A stretch of 35,436 nt of DNA from a bacterium (lineage in GTDB: Bacteria > Patescibacteriota > Patescibacteriia > JACPHY01), in contig JAUSKM010000016.1 in NCBI GenBank assembly GCA_030646955.1, positions 1 through 35,436 of the forward strand. Reading direction: 5' to 3'. Shown piece by piece: positions 15,235-23,890 of the stretch. Below the pieces are notes generated by a model. It was given only the letters and a program-made list of their open reading frames with translations, did no database searches and had not been told where the DNA came from. Within the stretch, counting starts at the first letter, position 1. Each line of letters starts with the position of its first letter. Position numbers and translations under genes: made by a program.

Positions 15235-15789
15235 TCACAATGCTTTGCACACATCGGTCACTTTACCCCCAACACCGAGCGCGCTGGCGAGCGTGCAACC
15301 GGCCCCAAGGCCAACGGCGCTGACGAATCCCATCGGATCCGTTATCGCGTAGGCCATGATGCTAATGATCACGAGGATGAGTACGATAATCGCCACAACA
15401 ATGAGGTTGATGACGAGCATCGCCATGATTTCAGCATACTCCGCTGCCTTCCCGATGTCTCCTGCAGGGCCGCCGCTGCTTGCGCTTTTGCTCTTGCCCG
15501 TCGCAAGCAGCTGCCCGAAATTGGAGAACATGCGCGATGACGCGAGGTAGCGGGCGATGAAGTGGAGATTGATGTAGAAGAGCGTGAGGCCGAAGCTGGG
15601 AATGAGGTACTGCCAGGACCACTTGAGGAGTTGGCCGGTGAGCTTGGTGCCGATAGCGTCCACACCAGCCGCGAGCGCCCCCGCTCCTGGAGCCGCCATA
15701 CCGCCTCCGTCTCCAGACGACCCTTCAGGTGCTTGTGCGCCGGGTGGCGCCATGCCGCTCGCTCCCGTGGTTGTTTGCGGCTGTCCCAT
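15235..15789 (-). CDS. Multi-helix membrane protein of secretion cluster
   Basis: A 184-residue protein of unknown family. A long Gly/Pro/Ala-rich N-terminus (1-45) precedes three hydrophobic segments: about 58-78 (aromatic-rich, containing WSWQYLIPSFGLTLFY), about 121-147 (very hydrophobic) and a weaker one about 153-172. Size and context (ClpC upstream, TolB-like propeller and VirB2-like fusion downstream) suggest an inner-membrane part of the type IV secretion system, perhaps filling a VirB6-like place, but sequence alone does not show this. Confidence 0.65.
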   Translation of the reverse strand: MGQPQTTTGASGMAPPGAQAPEGSSGDGGGMAAPGAGALAAGVDAIGTKLTGQLLKWSWQYLIPSFGLTLFYINLHFIARYLASSRMFSNFGQLLATGKSKSASSGGPAGDIGKAAEYAEIMAMLVINLIVVAIIVLILVIISIMAYAITDPMGFVSAVGLGAGCTLASALGVGGKVTDVCKAL

Positions 15790-15813
15790 AGCACTGTGCC
15801 GAGATTCGTGCCG

Positions 15814-18381
15814 CTACGCGTGCTCTTTCTCGCGCTTTTTCGGTGCGCGTGTCACAGTGGCACCGTGTGTACGTTTTGCAACGTTGAGCGCGTTGCCATC
15901 TGGCATCACGCTCACGCGAATCGTGTCGTCGCTCACGAAACGTTCTTCCAGGATGCCCTGCGCGATTGCGTTCTCCAGGTGTTCGTGGAGTAAGCGTCGG
16001 ATTGCACGCGCGCCCTGCGCGGGATCAAAGGCGCGCGCGGCGAACCAGTCGTACGCGGCATCATCTACGATGAGATGCATGCGGTGCTCGCGCTCCAGCC
16101 GCGCGGCGAACGTCGCGGTGTCGTAGCGCGCAATCGTTGCCAAGTGCTCGCGGCCCAGCGGACGATAGACAACCGTCTCGTCAATGCGATTGAGGAGCTC
16201 TGGGCGGAACCGCGAGCGGAGCGCGGCGATGGCATCCGTCTTGATGTCCGCGTACTGTCGGCTCAATGCTTCCGTGGCGTCTGCGCCGTCCAGGAATCCG
16301 ATGTTCGCTTTCGTGAATGCGCCTGCGCCGACGTTGGACGTGAGGATGATGATCGCATTCGTGAACCGCGCCTCGCGGCCCGTGGCATCCGTGAGCCGTC
16401 CGTCCTCCAATATCTGGAGGAGGAGGTTCCAGACATCCGGGTGCGCTTTTTCAATTTCATCGAACAGTACCACGCTCGCCGGACGTTTTCTGATTTCATC
16501 CGTGAGCTTTGATCCTTCGCGGTAGCCCACGTACCCCGCGGGCGCACCGATGAGCTTGCTGATGGTAAATCCTTCCGAGAACTCGGACATATCCAGCCGG
16601 ATGAGCGCATCATTGCGCTGGTAGAGGAGCTCCGCGAGCGCTTTTGCGGTCTCGGTCTTGCCCACGCCGGTGGGGCCCAGGAAGAGGAACGAGGCGAGCG
16701 GCCGGTTGGGGGCAGCCAGGCCGCTCTTTGCGCGTTGGAGCGCGTGCGCAACCGCGGTCACTGCGGCTTCCTGACCCACGATACGATTTCGCAGCGCGTC
16801 GCCAATGCGGAGGAACCGCTCATGTTCCTCCAGCAGCAACTCTTCCAGCGGAATGCCAACCGCTGCCGCGACCACCGCCGCGACATCGCGTTCCGTGATG
16901 TCGCCCACTTGCGCGGTGGAGTGCTGCTTGAGCTGTTCATTGATCTGCGCAAGCTCCTTCGTAATCTTGAGATACTCGCGCTGCAGCGCCGATGCATCGT
17001 CGTAGCGATCGTCACTGACGGCCTGACGTTTTTCGCCATCAATCAGTGCAAGGCGCGCGTCAATCGCGCTCGCGCGACGGATGAGCGGATTATTTTTTGC
17101 CTGCACCCGTACCCGCGCCGACGCCTCATCCAGGAGGTCAATGGCCTTGTCCGGGAATCGGCGATCGGTCACGTAACGCTCCGCAAGCGCGACCGCCGCA
17201 TCCATGGCGCTTTCCGTAATGGTCACGCGGTGGAATTGCTCGTAGTACGGCTTGAGTCCTTGGAGGATTTTGCGCGTCTCTTCCGTGGATGGCTCCTTGA
17301 CGTGCACTTGCTGGAAGCGTCGTTCGAGCGCCGCGTCATTCTCAACGTGTTTCTTGAATTCATCGTACGTCGTCGCGCCGACGCAGCGGATATCGCCGCG
17401 TGCGAGCGCTGGCTTCAGGATGTTTGCTGCGTCGAGCGATCCAGACGCCGCGCCCGCTCCCATGATGGTATGAATCTCATCAATGAACAGGATGAGATTT
17501 CTATCTTGTCGCACCTCATCAAGGATCTGCTTCAGCCGCGATTCAAATTCGCCACGGTAAATCGTCCCTGCGACAAGGAGCGCGAGGTCGAGTGAGAGAA
17601 TGCGTTTGCCTACCAGGATGTCCGGGACATCACGCTCCACGATGCGTCGTGCCAGCCCCTCCACGATCGCGGTTTTACCGACACCAGGATCGCCAACGAG
17701 GATCGGGTTGTTCTTCGTGCGTCGGCACAGGATTTGGATGACGCGCTCAATCTCCGCATCGCGCCCGACGACAGGATCAATGGTGAGGATGGTCTCCGGA
17801 TTCGTAAGGTCCTTCGCGAAGAAATCAAGCGCGGGTGTCTTCTGCGCGCCACTGCCTTCTTCTGCCTGCGTCTCCGCTTCCGCCATGAGCTCCTGCGGAT
17901 CCGTGATCGCCGCGGTGAAGTCCGGGAACTTTGAGGTGCTCTTGAGGACGTTGGCGAGGTGCTGCACGATGGCCGCAGGATCCAGGTGGAGTGATGAGAG
18001 CACGGCTGCGATCTCCGGATCTTCCGTCTCGAGCACGCCGGTCAGGAGGTGTTCGGAGCCGATGTACCGGTGCTCGTGCGCGCTCGCTGCAAGCGCCGCC
18101 TTTTCCAGTGCGCGCTTTGCGCCCGGCGAGAGCTTCCGCAGCTCGGTATCTCCTGATGCTGTGGTATCCGTAATGCCAAGCGCTGAACTGACGGCATCGG
18201 CCCGCACACGCATCTTTGAAAGGATTTCCGCGCCCAGCGATCCGCGCTCAAGCGTGAGCGCAAGGAGGAGGTGCGCGGGACGGATCGCGGCGGCTTCCTG
18301 CATCGTGGCAAACGCGCCCGCACGCTGGAGGATGTGGCGCAAGTGGGCGGTGAATTTATTCGGGATGGACATAGCGGACAT
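15814..18381 (-). CDS. clpC: ClpC-type AAA+ protease ATPase
   Basis: An 855-residue Clp/Hsp100 unfoldase, full length. It has an N-terminal Clp-N repeat domain (about 1-145); a first AAA module with GDPGVGKTA and LILFIDEIH; a short middle coiled coil (about 400-470) as in ClpC rather than the long ClpB propeller; and a second AAA module with GPTGVGKTE and [11 protein letters not shown]. An IGF tripeptide (in KANIGFLDG) lies in the position of the ClpP-docking loop, which points to ClpC/ClpA rather than ClpB. It would feed unfolded proteins to ClpP in the cytosol. ATG 18372 is an alternative start. The gene is 35 bases after htpX. Confidence 0.93.
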   Translation of the reverse strand: MSAMSIPNKFTAHLRHILQRAGAFATMQEAAAIRPAHLLLALTLERGSLGAEILSKMRVRADAVSSALGITDTTASGDTELRKLSPGAKRALEKAALAASAHEHRYIGSEHLLTGVLETEDPEIAAVLSSLHLDPAAIVQHLANVLKSTSKFPDFTAAITDPQELMAEAETQAEEGSGAQKTPALDFFAKDLTNPETILTIDPVVGRDAEIERVIQILCRRTKNNPILVGDPGVGKTAIVEGLARRIVERDVPDILVGKRILSLDLALLVAGTIYRGEFESRLKQILDEVRQDRNLILFIDEIHTIMGAGAASGSLDAANILKPALARGDIRCVGATTYDEFKKHVENDAALERRFQQVHVKEPSTEETRKILQGLKPYYEQFHRVTITESAMDAAVALAERYVTDRRFPDKAIDLLDEASARVRVQAKNNPLIRRASAIDARLALIDGEKRQAVSDDRYDDASALQREYLKITKELAQINEQLKQHSTAQVGDITERDVAAVVAAAVGIPLEELLLEEHERFLRIGDALRNRIVGQEAAVTAVAHALQRAKSGLAAPNRPLASFLFLGPTGVGKTETAKALAELLYQRNDALIRLDMSEFSEGFTISKLIGAPAGYVGYREGSKLTDEIRKRPASVVLFDEIEKAHPDVWNLLLQILEDGRLTDATGREARFTNAIIILTSNVGAGAFTKANIGFLDGADATEALSRQYADIKTDAIAALRSRFRPELLNRIDETVVYRPLGREHLATIARYDTATFAARLEREHRMHLIVDDAAYDWFAARAFDPAQGARAIRRLLHEHLENAIAQGILEERFVSDDTIRVSVMPDGNALNVAKRTHGATVTRAPKKREKEHA

Positions 18382-18416
18382 AAAGGACTTCGATAGTGTG
18401 AAGCGCTACTCCCATT

Positions 18417-19313
18417 CTACATCGCCATGCCGCGGAGCGCTCGTACACGCTCCTCGGCGGGCGGGTGGGTGGAGAAGAGATGCATGAAGCGTTGGCGGCG
18501 TGCGCCGAAAGGGTTGGCAATGAACAGGTGTGCGGTGGCGCCGTTCGCGCGCAGCATCGGCTGATTGGACGCGGCGATTTTTTCCAACGCGCGCGCAAGC
18601 CCCTCCGGGTATCGCGTGAGGAGCGCGCCATCCGCATCCGCGAGGTACTCCCGCTTGCGCGACACGGCAAGCTTGATCAGCTCTGCTGCGAGTGGGGCCA
18701 GGATCGCCAGGACTACGCCAACCACAAGGAGGATAAGGCCTGCTTGTCCGCTCTCTCGATCGCGACGGTTGCCGGCGAACCAGTGCGCGCGGAGGAGGAA
18801 ATCGGAGAGGAGCGCAATGGTGCCTGCAAGCACGATGACCACCGTCATGACGCGAATGTCGTAGTTCTTGACGTGCGAGAGCTCGTGCGCAAGCACCCCC
18901 TCCAGCTCCTGCGGCTCCAACCGCTCGATCGCGCCGGTGGTCACCGCAACGGAAGCGTGCTGCGGATCGCGCCCGGTCGCGAACGCGTTGATCGCGGGGT
19001 CGTGGATGATGTGGACACGCGGCACGGGCATGCCGCTCGTGATCGCGAGATTTTCCACCATGCGGTAGAGTGCCGGCGCATCGCGCTTCTGTACCTCCTT
19101 GGCCCCCGATGACCAGAGCGCGACGCGGTCGCCCTTGTAGTACGACCCCAGTCCCATCGTAATCGCGATGATGCCAGCAATACCAACGCCGCCGATGCCC
19201 GCCCCGCGCCCCATGACGGCATCGTACGCGTATCCCAGCGCCAGGATGACTGCGACGAATGTCCCGATGAGGATCCACGTCTTCCGTTTGTTTGCTGCGA
19301 TGTGGGAGTACAT
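18417..19313 (-). CDS. htpX: Membrane zinc metalloprotease HtpX
   Basis: An M48 family membrane-bound endopeptidase that degrades damaged membrane proteins. The 298 residues hold two N-terminal hydrophobic helices (about 12-30 and 40-57), the catalytic HELSH motif (H143-E144..H147), a further helix pair (about 155-176 and 190-215), and the downstream EYLADADGA segment supplying the third zinc ligand. The length is normal. The lemA gene directly upstream is a classical partner. The start codon is preceded, ten bases away, by a seven-unit heptanucleotide array whose units each contain AGGAG on this strand, so the array may supply or modulate the ribosome binding site. Confidence 0.95.
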   Translation of the reverse strand: MYSHIAANKRKTWILIGTFVAVILALGYAYDAVMGRGAGIGGVGIAGIIAITMGLGSYYKGDRVALWSSGAKEVQKRDAPALYRMVENLAITSGMPVPRVHIIHDPAINAFATGRDPQHASVAVTTGAIERLEPQELEGVLAHELSHVKNYDIRVMTVVIVLAGTIALLSDFLLRAHWFAGNRRDRESGQAGLILLVVGVVLAILAPLAAELIKLAVSRKREYLADADGALLTRYPEGLARALEKIAASNQPMLRANGATAHLFIANPFGARRQRFMHLFSTHPPAEERVRALRGMAM

Positions 19314-19323
19314 GGGGGGGAAA

Positions 19324-19372
19324 GCTCCTGGCTTCTAGCTCCTAGCTCCTGGCTCCTAGCTCCTGGCTCCTA
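19324..19372 (-). repeat. Heptanucleotide tandem array (seven units) upstream of htpX
   Basis: Seven units of GCTCCTG/GCTCCTA (one GCTTCTA variant) in exact 7-base register on plus. On the minus strand each reads (C/T)AGGAGC, carrying a Shine-Dalgarno core. It fills most of the 80-base lemA-htpX gap. Such arrays can change length by slippage. Confidence 0.9.
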
Positions 19373-19393
19373 GCGTTCGGATTGGTCTGGCAG

Positions 19394-19963
19394 CTAGAAT
19401 CTCACTTTTGGTACTTCCTTCACGCGGGCCTCAATCGCATCGTCAATGTCGAAGAACTCCTTTTTGGCAAAACGGAAGAGTGCGCCGATGATGTTGGCGG
19501 GGAAGTGTTCGAGTTTCGTGTTGAGGTCGCGCACGTTGGCGTTGGAGAAGCGCCACGCGGCCATGATTTTATCCTCTGCATCGCGCAGCTCGTGCTGGAG
19601 CTCTAGGAAGTTTTGATTCGCTTTGAGATCCGGATAGGCCTCGGATACTGCGAAGAGCGTCTTGAGAGCGCCGGTGAGCATCGTTTCTGCCTGCGCGTGT
19701 TCGGCAAGCGTACCTGCGTGCATCGCGGCATTGCGCGCGGCGGTTACGCGCTCCATCGTGGTCGCCTCGTGCTTCACATATCCCTTCACCGCCTCCATGA
19801 GGTTCGGGATGAGGTTGTAGCGCCGTTGCATCTGCACCTCGACATCCGACCACGCCTCGTCCGCACGGTTGCGGAGCGTGATGAAGCGATTGTAGGTTGC
19901 GACGGCCCACAGGAGCACTACCGCACCCGCGCCAATGATGATCCAGAAAAGTGTCGATGTCAT
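19394..19963 (-). CDS. lemA: LemA family protein
   Basis: A 189-residue LemA family protein. One N-terminal hydrophobic helix (about residues 4-22) is followed by the diagnostic block YNRFITLRNRADEAWSDVEV, then QRRYNLIPNLMEAVKGY and a long four-helix bundle. The molecular role is unknown; LemA and HtpX genes are commonly adjacent, as here. I chose ATG 19963 because it places the helix at the N-terminus; the open frame to 20062 runs through the promoter region shared with the divergent manB gene. A TTGTGC-16-TACAGA promoter candidate lies nine bases upstream, which would give an almost leaderless transcript. Confidence 0.94.
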   Translation of the reverse strand: MTSTLFWIIIGAGAVVLLWAVATYNRFITLRNRADEAWSDVEVQMQRRYNLIPNLMEAVKGYVKHEATTMERVTAARNAAMHAGTLAEHAQAETMLTGALKTLFAVSEAYPDLKANQNFLELQHELRDAEDKIMAAWRFSNANVRDLNTKLEHFPANIIGALFRFAKKEFFDIDDAIEARVKEVPKVRF

Positions 19964-19972
19964 AGCATGATT

Positions 19973-20000
19973 TCTGTATCCAACGATTACGCACGCACAA
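19973..20000 (-). promoter_or_regulatory. Candidate sigma-70 promoter for lemA operon
   Basis: On minus: -35 TTGTGC (19995-20000), 16-base spacer, -10 TACAGA (19973-19978), nine bases before the lemA ATG. It would drive lemA-htpX and perhaps the genes beyond. Confidence 0.45.
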
Positions 20001-20035
20001 TGCTGTTTTCTGTGGCGGTTTTCCACCGCGTTGTG

Positions 20036-20041
20036 TACACT
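20036..20041 (+). promoter_or_regulatory. Possible extended -10 box for manB
   Basis: TACACT preceded by TGTG, 11 bases before the ATG at 20053; no clear -35. A short or absent leader would result. Confidence 0.35.
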
Positions 20042-20052
20042 CACTATACCGT

Positions 20053-21417
20053 ATGCATCCATCCATCTTCAAGGCGTACGACATCCGCGGCGTGTTTGGG
20101 GACGATTTCAATGCGGACGATGCCACGCGCATCGGCAGCGCGGTTGTCGCGCACACGAACGCGCGGCGTGTGTGCGTGGGGCGTGACATGCGCGCGTCGT
20201 CGCCCGTGCTGGCGGACGCGGTGTTGTGCGGCGTGACGGCGGCAGGCGCGGACGCGATGGACATCGGCCTCTGCTCCACGCCGATGTTCAACTTCGCGGT
20301 GGCGACGGATGCAAGCGTGCAGGCAGGCATCATGGTCTCCGCTTCGCACAATCCCGCCAAGTACAACGGCTTCAAACTTGACTACGGCGACGCGCTCCCT
20401 ATCTCCAGCGCGACCGGCATGGAGGAGGTGAAGCGGCTCGCGCTCTCCGGTTCCTCCCCCTCCCGTCGGGAGGGGGAGTTAGAGGGGGTGGGGCATGTCA
20501 CCGCCGCCTCTGTTCTCGATCCCTACCTCGCGCGCGTCACCTCGCTGCTAGATCCAGTGTCCCTCCCACCATTCCGCATGGTCGTGGACTGCGGGAACGG
20601 CATGGGTGGGCTGACAATGCCGCACCTCGCACCGCGCATACGCGGGACGGTGGAGCGGCTCTACTGGGAGCTCGATGGAACATTTCCACATCATGAGCCC
20701 AACCCCATCAAGCCGGAGAACGCGGCGGACCTTATGGCGGCGGTGCGCGAGTCCCGGGCAGACATTGGGTTCGCGTTCGATGGTGACGCGGACCGCATCG
20801 GCGTCGTGGATGAGCGCGGCTCGCTCGTGCGCGGCGATCTCCTCACCGTGCTCTTCGCACGCGCAGCGCTTGCGCGGCATCCCGGTGCAACCATCCTGTA
20901 CGATCTCCGCGCATCCCGCGCGGTGCCGGAGGAGATCCGCGCGGCCGGCGGCGTGCCCGTGGCGACGCGCGTGGGCCATGCGCTCATCAAGAAGCACCTG
21001 CGCGATGTTGGTGGCGTGTTTGCGGGGGAGCTCTCCAATCACTTCTACTTCTCCGAGTTTTCCGAGATGGAGGCCACGGAGTACGCGATGCTCCAACTCC
21101 TCGCCATCATGGGCGCATCTGGGCGAAAACTCTCCGAACTCATCGCACCACTCGAGCGCTACCACCACTCCGGCGAAATCAACTTCCCCGCAGACGACAA
21201 CAACGCCATCTTCGCCGCGCTCCAGGAGCGCTACGCCCCCACCGCGCGCGAGGTGTCTCACCTCGACGGCCTCACCTTTGATATGGGCGCGTGGTGGTTC
21301 AACGTCCGCCCCTCCAACACCGAGCCCCTCATCCGCCTCGTCCTAGAAACTCCCGCCCCGCGCGAAACCGAGAAGATGGTGGCGGAAATTGGGAGGGTGA
21401 TTTCGGGAACAGCGTAA
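20053..21417 (+). CDS. manB: Phosphomannomutase/phosphoglucomutase
   Basis: An alpha-D-phosphohexomutase that interconverts hexose 6- and 1-phosphates for nucleotide-sugar and envelope glycan synthesis. The 454 residues carry all four family loops: catalytic phosphoserine loop SASHNP (about 96-101), metal loop DGDADR (about 243-248), sugar-binding GELSNHFYF, and phosphate-binding RPSNTEP near the C-terminus. The start KAYDIRGVFG is typical. Residues about 133-148 are translated from the G-rich palindromic repeat and interrupt a surface region of domain 1 after the catalytic loop; nothing else is unusual. Substrate preference (mannose or glucose) cannot be told from this. It is divergent from lemA and upstream of rseP. 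Confidence 0.93.
   Translation: MHPSIFKAYDIRGVFGDDFNADDATRIGSAVVAHTNARRVCVGRDMRASSPVLADAVLCGVTAAGADAMDIGLCSTPMFNFAVATDASVQAGIMVSASHNPAKYNGFKLDYGDALPISSATGMEEVKRLALSGSSPSRREGELEGVGHVTAASVLDPYLARVTSLLDPVSLPPFRMVVDCGNGMGGLTMPHLAPRIRGTVERLYWELDGTFPHHEPNPIKPENAADLMAAVRESRADIGFAFDGDADRIGVVDERGSLVRGDLLTVLFARAALARHPGATILYDLRASRAVPEEIRAAGGVPVATRVGHALIKKHLRDVGGVFAGELSNHFYFSEFSEMEATEYAMLQLLAIMGASGRKLSELIAPLERYHHSGEINFPADDNNAIFAALQERYAPTAREVSHLDGLTFDMGAWWFNVRPSNTEPLIRLVLETPAPRETEKMVAEIGRVISGTA
20450..20496. repeat. G-rich palindromic repeat inside manB
   Basis: TCCTCCCCCTCCCG, short loop, CGGGAGGGGGAG, tail TTAGAGGGGGTGGGGCATG. It is a complete, undecayed copy, in frame, and near-identical to the intergenic copies at 6364 and 31573. 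Confidence 0.9.
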
Positions 21418-21449
21418 GGCGACGAGTGGCAATCGGGATTCTGGTGTGG

Positions 21450-21455
21450 TACGTT
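21450..21455 (+). promoter_or_regulatory. Possible extended -10 box for rseP
   Basis: TACGTT preceded by GTGG, nine bases before ATG 21465. It fits the same close-to-start pattern as other genes here. Confidence 0.3.
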
Positions 21456-21464
21456 GGGTGTGTT

Positions 21465-22625
21465 ATGTTTGCGCTCTTCACCTTTCTCATCGTCCTCGGC
21501 CTGCTCGTGTTTGTGCACGAGCTGGGGCATTTTCTTGTTGCGCGGAAATCGGGGATGGATGTGGAGGAGTTTGGATTTGGGTTCCCGCCGCGGTTGGTGG
21601 GATTCCAGCGGCGGGATGGGCGGTGGCATGTGGTGGGTGCGCGGGCGCAGTGGCAGGAGGGCGATCCGACGATCTACTCGATCAACTGGCTCCCGTTGGG
21701 CGGGTTTGTGCGCATTCGGGGTGAGAACGGCGGGGAGGGAGCAAGTCCACGCAGTTTTGTTGGGCAACCGCGTTGGAAGCGCGCGATGGTGCTGGTTGCG
21801 GGTGTTGCGATGAACCTCGTACTCGCCGTCGTACTCTTTACAACCGTGTTCGCGGTGGGTGCGCCGCAGATGGTGGACGATCTGCCGGCATCCGCACGCG
21901 TGCGTGATGTACAGACCACCGTGGTGAGCGTGCTCAAAGCGAGCGCAGCGGATGCAGCGGGCGTGCTGCCGGGCGACGCGGTGCAGCAGATCAATGGGGT
22001 GCCGTTGCCAGATCCCGATGCGGTGCGTGCGTACATTCAGGAGCATCTGGGTCAGGAGCTTGCGGTAACGGTGGTGCGCGATGGCGCGACGCTCGTGGTG
22101 ACGGCAACGCCCGGGCCGCTGCCGGGAACCGATCGCGCGGGGCTGGGCGTAGAGCTGGTGACCACCGGTATCGTTTCGTATCCGCTCCACCGCGCGGCGT
22201 GGGAGGGCGTGCGGACCACGGGATTTGTGGTGGTGGAGATTGCGCGCGCGCTCGGTCGCCTCGTTGTGGGGCTGTTCACGGAGCAAGCCGTGACGGTAGA
22301 TATCGCGGGTCCCATTGGGATTGCGGTGCTCACGGGTCAGGTGGCGCGGCTTGGCATCACGCATCTGCTCCAATTTGCCGCTGTGCTCTCCGCCAACCTC
22401 GCGTTCATCAACATCTTCCCGTTCCCCGCGCTCGATGGCGGCCGGCTGCTTTTCCTTGGTATCGAGGCGATCCGTCGCCGCCCACTCTCGCGGCGCGTCG
22501 AGGGCGCAATCCACGCGGTCGGTTTCGCGTTCCTCATGGGTCTCGTGCTCGTCGTCACGTTCCGCGATATCGCGACGTTCGGCGGCGGATTCCTAGCCGC
22601 GGTGCGGGGTGCAGTGGGGATGTAG
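21465..22625 (+). CDS. rseP: Site-2 intramembrane metalloprotease RseP
   Basis: An M50 family zinc protease that cuts membrane-spanning helices, for example anti-sigma factors or leftover signal peptides. The 386-residue protein shows HELGH (H18-H22) in the first membrane helix, one PDZ domain (about residues 125-215, with the GDAVQQINGVPLP turn), and the second active-site motif FPFPALDGG (about 318-326) in a late helix, plus four or more hydrophobic segments overall. I start at ATG 21465 because the catalytic helix follows immediately; the open frame extends upstream only through the end of manB. No ribosome binding site is visible. The gap to pheS is 138 bases. Confidence 0.93.
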   Translation: MFALFTFLIVLGLLVFVHELGHFLVARKSGMDVEEFGFGFPPRLVGFQRRDGRWHVVGARAQWQEGDPTIYSINWLPLGGFVRIRGENGGEGASPRSFVGQPRWKRAMVLVAGVAMNLVLAVVLFTTVFAVGAPQMVDDLPASARVRDVQTTVVSVLKASAADAAGVLPGDAVQQINGVPLPDPDAVRAYIQEHLGQELAVTVVRDGATLVVTATPGPLPGTDRAGLGVELVTTGIVSYPLHRAAWEGVRTTGFVVVEIARALGRLVVGLFTEQAVTVDIAGPIGIAVLTGQVARLGITHLLQFAAVLSANLAFINIFPFPALDGGRLLFLGIEAIRRRPLSRRVEGAIHAVGFAFLMGLVLVVTFRDIATFGGGFLAAVRGAVGM

Positions 22626-22763
22626 GCGGTGCTCGTCGTATCATCATTATGTTTGTCGTTTCGACGAATCCGGGAGGAGAAATTTCACACATCTCAAAGC
22701 ATTGCAGCAGGTGCGTTTTTTTCGCACGGTTGCAGGGGCGATGTTCTCCTTGAGCGAGGTCGT
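22626..22763 (+). other. Leader region before pheS
   Basis: A 138-base gap with no gene I can support. It holds a TATCAT box (22639-22644) that could be a -10, a small hairpin GTGCG-TTTTTT-CGCAC near 22710-22730, and a GGAGGAGAA/TTCTCC pairing possibility. It might be an attenuation-type leader for pheST, but there is no T-box specifier or tRNA-binding loop I can identify. Confidence 0.3.
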
Positions 22764-23885
22764 ATGCGTGAACAACTCGACCAATTACTCCGCGATGCGC
22801 GCGAGAAGATTCCAATGGCGCCAGACATGGCGGCACTGGATGTATTGGAATTGGAGTGCCTTGGGCGCAAGCAGGGAACATTAACGGCGGTCCTGCGGGG
22901 CCTTGGCGCGCTTTCGGAAGCCGAGCGGAAAGTTGCGGGGCAGCACGGGAACGCGGTGAAGCAGGACATTGAACAACTGCTCGCAGCGAAGCGTGCGGAG
23001 TTGACGCGCGCGCGGATTGCAACGCTCGCGCAGGACGAGTGGGTGGACATGACGGCGCCAGGCACAACACTCCCGCGCGGTGCAGTGCATCCGGTGAGTC
23101 GCGCCATCAGCGAGATCGCAGCGATTTTTGAGCGCATCGGATTCATTCGTTCGCGTCACCCCGAGGTGGACAGCGATTACTACGCGTTCGAAGCGCTCAA
23201 CATGCCCGTCGGTCACCCGGCGCGGGATGAGTGGGAGACGTTTTTTGTCGCTCACGCGACAGGGGGAGGGGGAAAGAAGAAGGAGGGTGGAAGGATCGTC
23301 CTGACACCACACACCAGTAATGGGCAGGTGCGGGAGATGGAGAAGGGGTTGCTGCCGATTCGGATGGTGAATATCGGGAAGTGTTACCGGCGGCAGATCG
23401 ATGCGACGCACACGCCCATGTTTCATCAATTTGAGGGGCTCCTGGTAGACCAGGATGTCTCGGTAACCCATCTCAAGGGGACCATCGATTACTTCGTACG
23501 CGCGTACTTTGGCGAGGAGCGGCGCACGCGTCTACGGCCATATCATTTCCGATTCACAGAACCGTCGTTTGAGATCGATATCTCCTGCGCCGTGTGCGGG
23601 GGGACGGGATTCCTTTCCTCGTCATTCCGAGGAGTCCGCAACGAGGGATCCCGTCCATCGCAGGACCAGGCGACCAAGTGCAAAACCTGCAAATCCGGGT
23701 GGTTGGAGCTTGGCGGCGCGGGCATGGTGCATCCAAATGTATTGGTGTCGGGCGGCATCGATCCCAAACGCCATCGTGGTTTCGCGTTCGGCTGGGGCGT
23801 GGAGCGCGTCCTTATGATGAAGTACGGCATCAGCGATATTCGTCTCCTCTACGGCAACGATGTGCGCTGGCTTCGAGCATGTTAA
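22764..23885 (+). CDS. pheS: Phenylalanine-tRNA ligase alpha subunit
   Basis: The catalytic subunit of the cytosolic PheRS heterotetramer, which charges tRNA-Phe. At 373 residues it is somewhat long. It has an N-terminal coiled coil (about 1-85), class II motif 1 HPVSRAISEI, HPEVDSDYYAFEALN, motif 2 RMVNIGKCYRRQIDATH, FRFTEPSFEIDI, and the closing motif 3 GFAFGWGVERVLMM. Two insertions are visible. Residues about 164-176 (Gly/Lys-rich) resemble a decayed G-rich repeat. Residues about 281-302 fall exactly between the CAVC and CKTC pairs, from a second repeat family. ATG 22764 is chosen over the longer frame to 22629, which only adds leader sequence. The stop overlaps an ATG of pheT. Confidence 0.95.
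   Translation: MREQLDQLLRDAREKIPMAPDMAALDVLELECLGRKQGTLTAVLRGLGALSEAERKVAGQHGNAVKQDIEQLLAAKRAELTRARIATLAQDEWVDMTAPGTTLPRGAVHPVSRAISEIAAIFERIGFIRSRHPEVDSDYYAFEALNMPVGHPARDEWETFFVAHATGGGGKKKEGGRIVLTPHTSNGQVREMEKGLLPIRMVNIGKCYRRQIDATHTPMFHQFEGLLVDQDVSVTHLKGTIDYFVRAYFGEERRTRLRPYHFRFTEPSFEIDISCAVCGGTGFLSSSFRGVRNEGSRPSQDQATKCKTCKSGWLELGGAGMVHPNVLVSGGIDPKRHRGFAFGWGVERVLMMKYGISDIRLLYGNDVRWLRAC
23257..23291. repeat. Decayed G-rich repeat inside pheS
   Basis: CAGGGGGAGGGGGAAAGA followed by AGAAGGAGGGTGG resembles the right half of the G-rich repeat. It encodes the extra Gly/Lys-rich loop just before RIVLTPHTSNGQVR. Confidence 0.5.
23608..23668. repeat. GTCATTCCGAGGAG-type repeat inside pheS
   Basis: CGTCATTCCGAGGAGTCCGC followed by AACGAGGGATCCCGTCC is a variant of the TGTCATTGCGAG family (compare GTCATTGCGAGTCCG and AACGAAGCAATCCCGG elsewhere). 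It is in frame, without stops, and gives a Ser/Arg-rich peptide of about 20 residues between two CxxC pairs. Confidence 0.75.
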
Positions 23886-23890
23886 CGTGT

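Noticed and set aside
21291-21464. N-terminal extension of RseP
   Set aside because: It runs through the end of manB; the catalytic HELGH helix must be near the N-terminus.
21258-22514. 418-residue minus-strand frame opposite rseP, and other long antisense frames (3623-4522, 8771-9799, 16735-17595)
   Set aside because: Each mirrors the codon pattern of a convincing gene on the other strand; compositions (His/Arg- or Ser-rich) are typical of shadow frames.
22710-22730. Intrinsic terminator before pheS
   Set aside because: The T-run is in the loop, not after the stem, and the stem has only five pairs.
22649-22753. 34-residue possible leader peptide with two adjacent Phe codons before pheS
   Set aside because: Phe is not strongly enriched, the ATG is only five bases after the only promoter-like box, and no clear terminator/antiterminator pair was found.
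23543-23830. Minus-strand frame giving a PRNDEERNP-like peptide
   Set aside because: This is the translated palindromic repeat, a common false protein in databases.
23594-23890. N-terminal extension of PheT
   Set aside because: It lies inside pheS in another frame; the family N-terminus begins at 23891.
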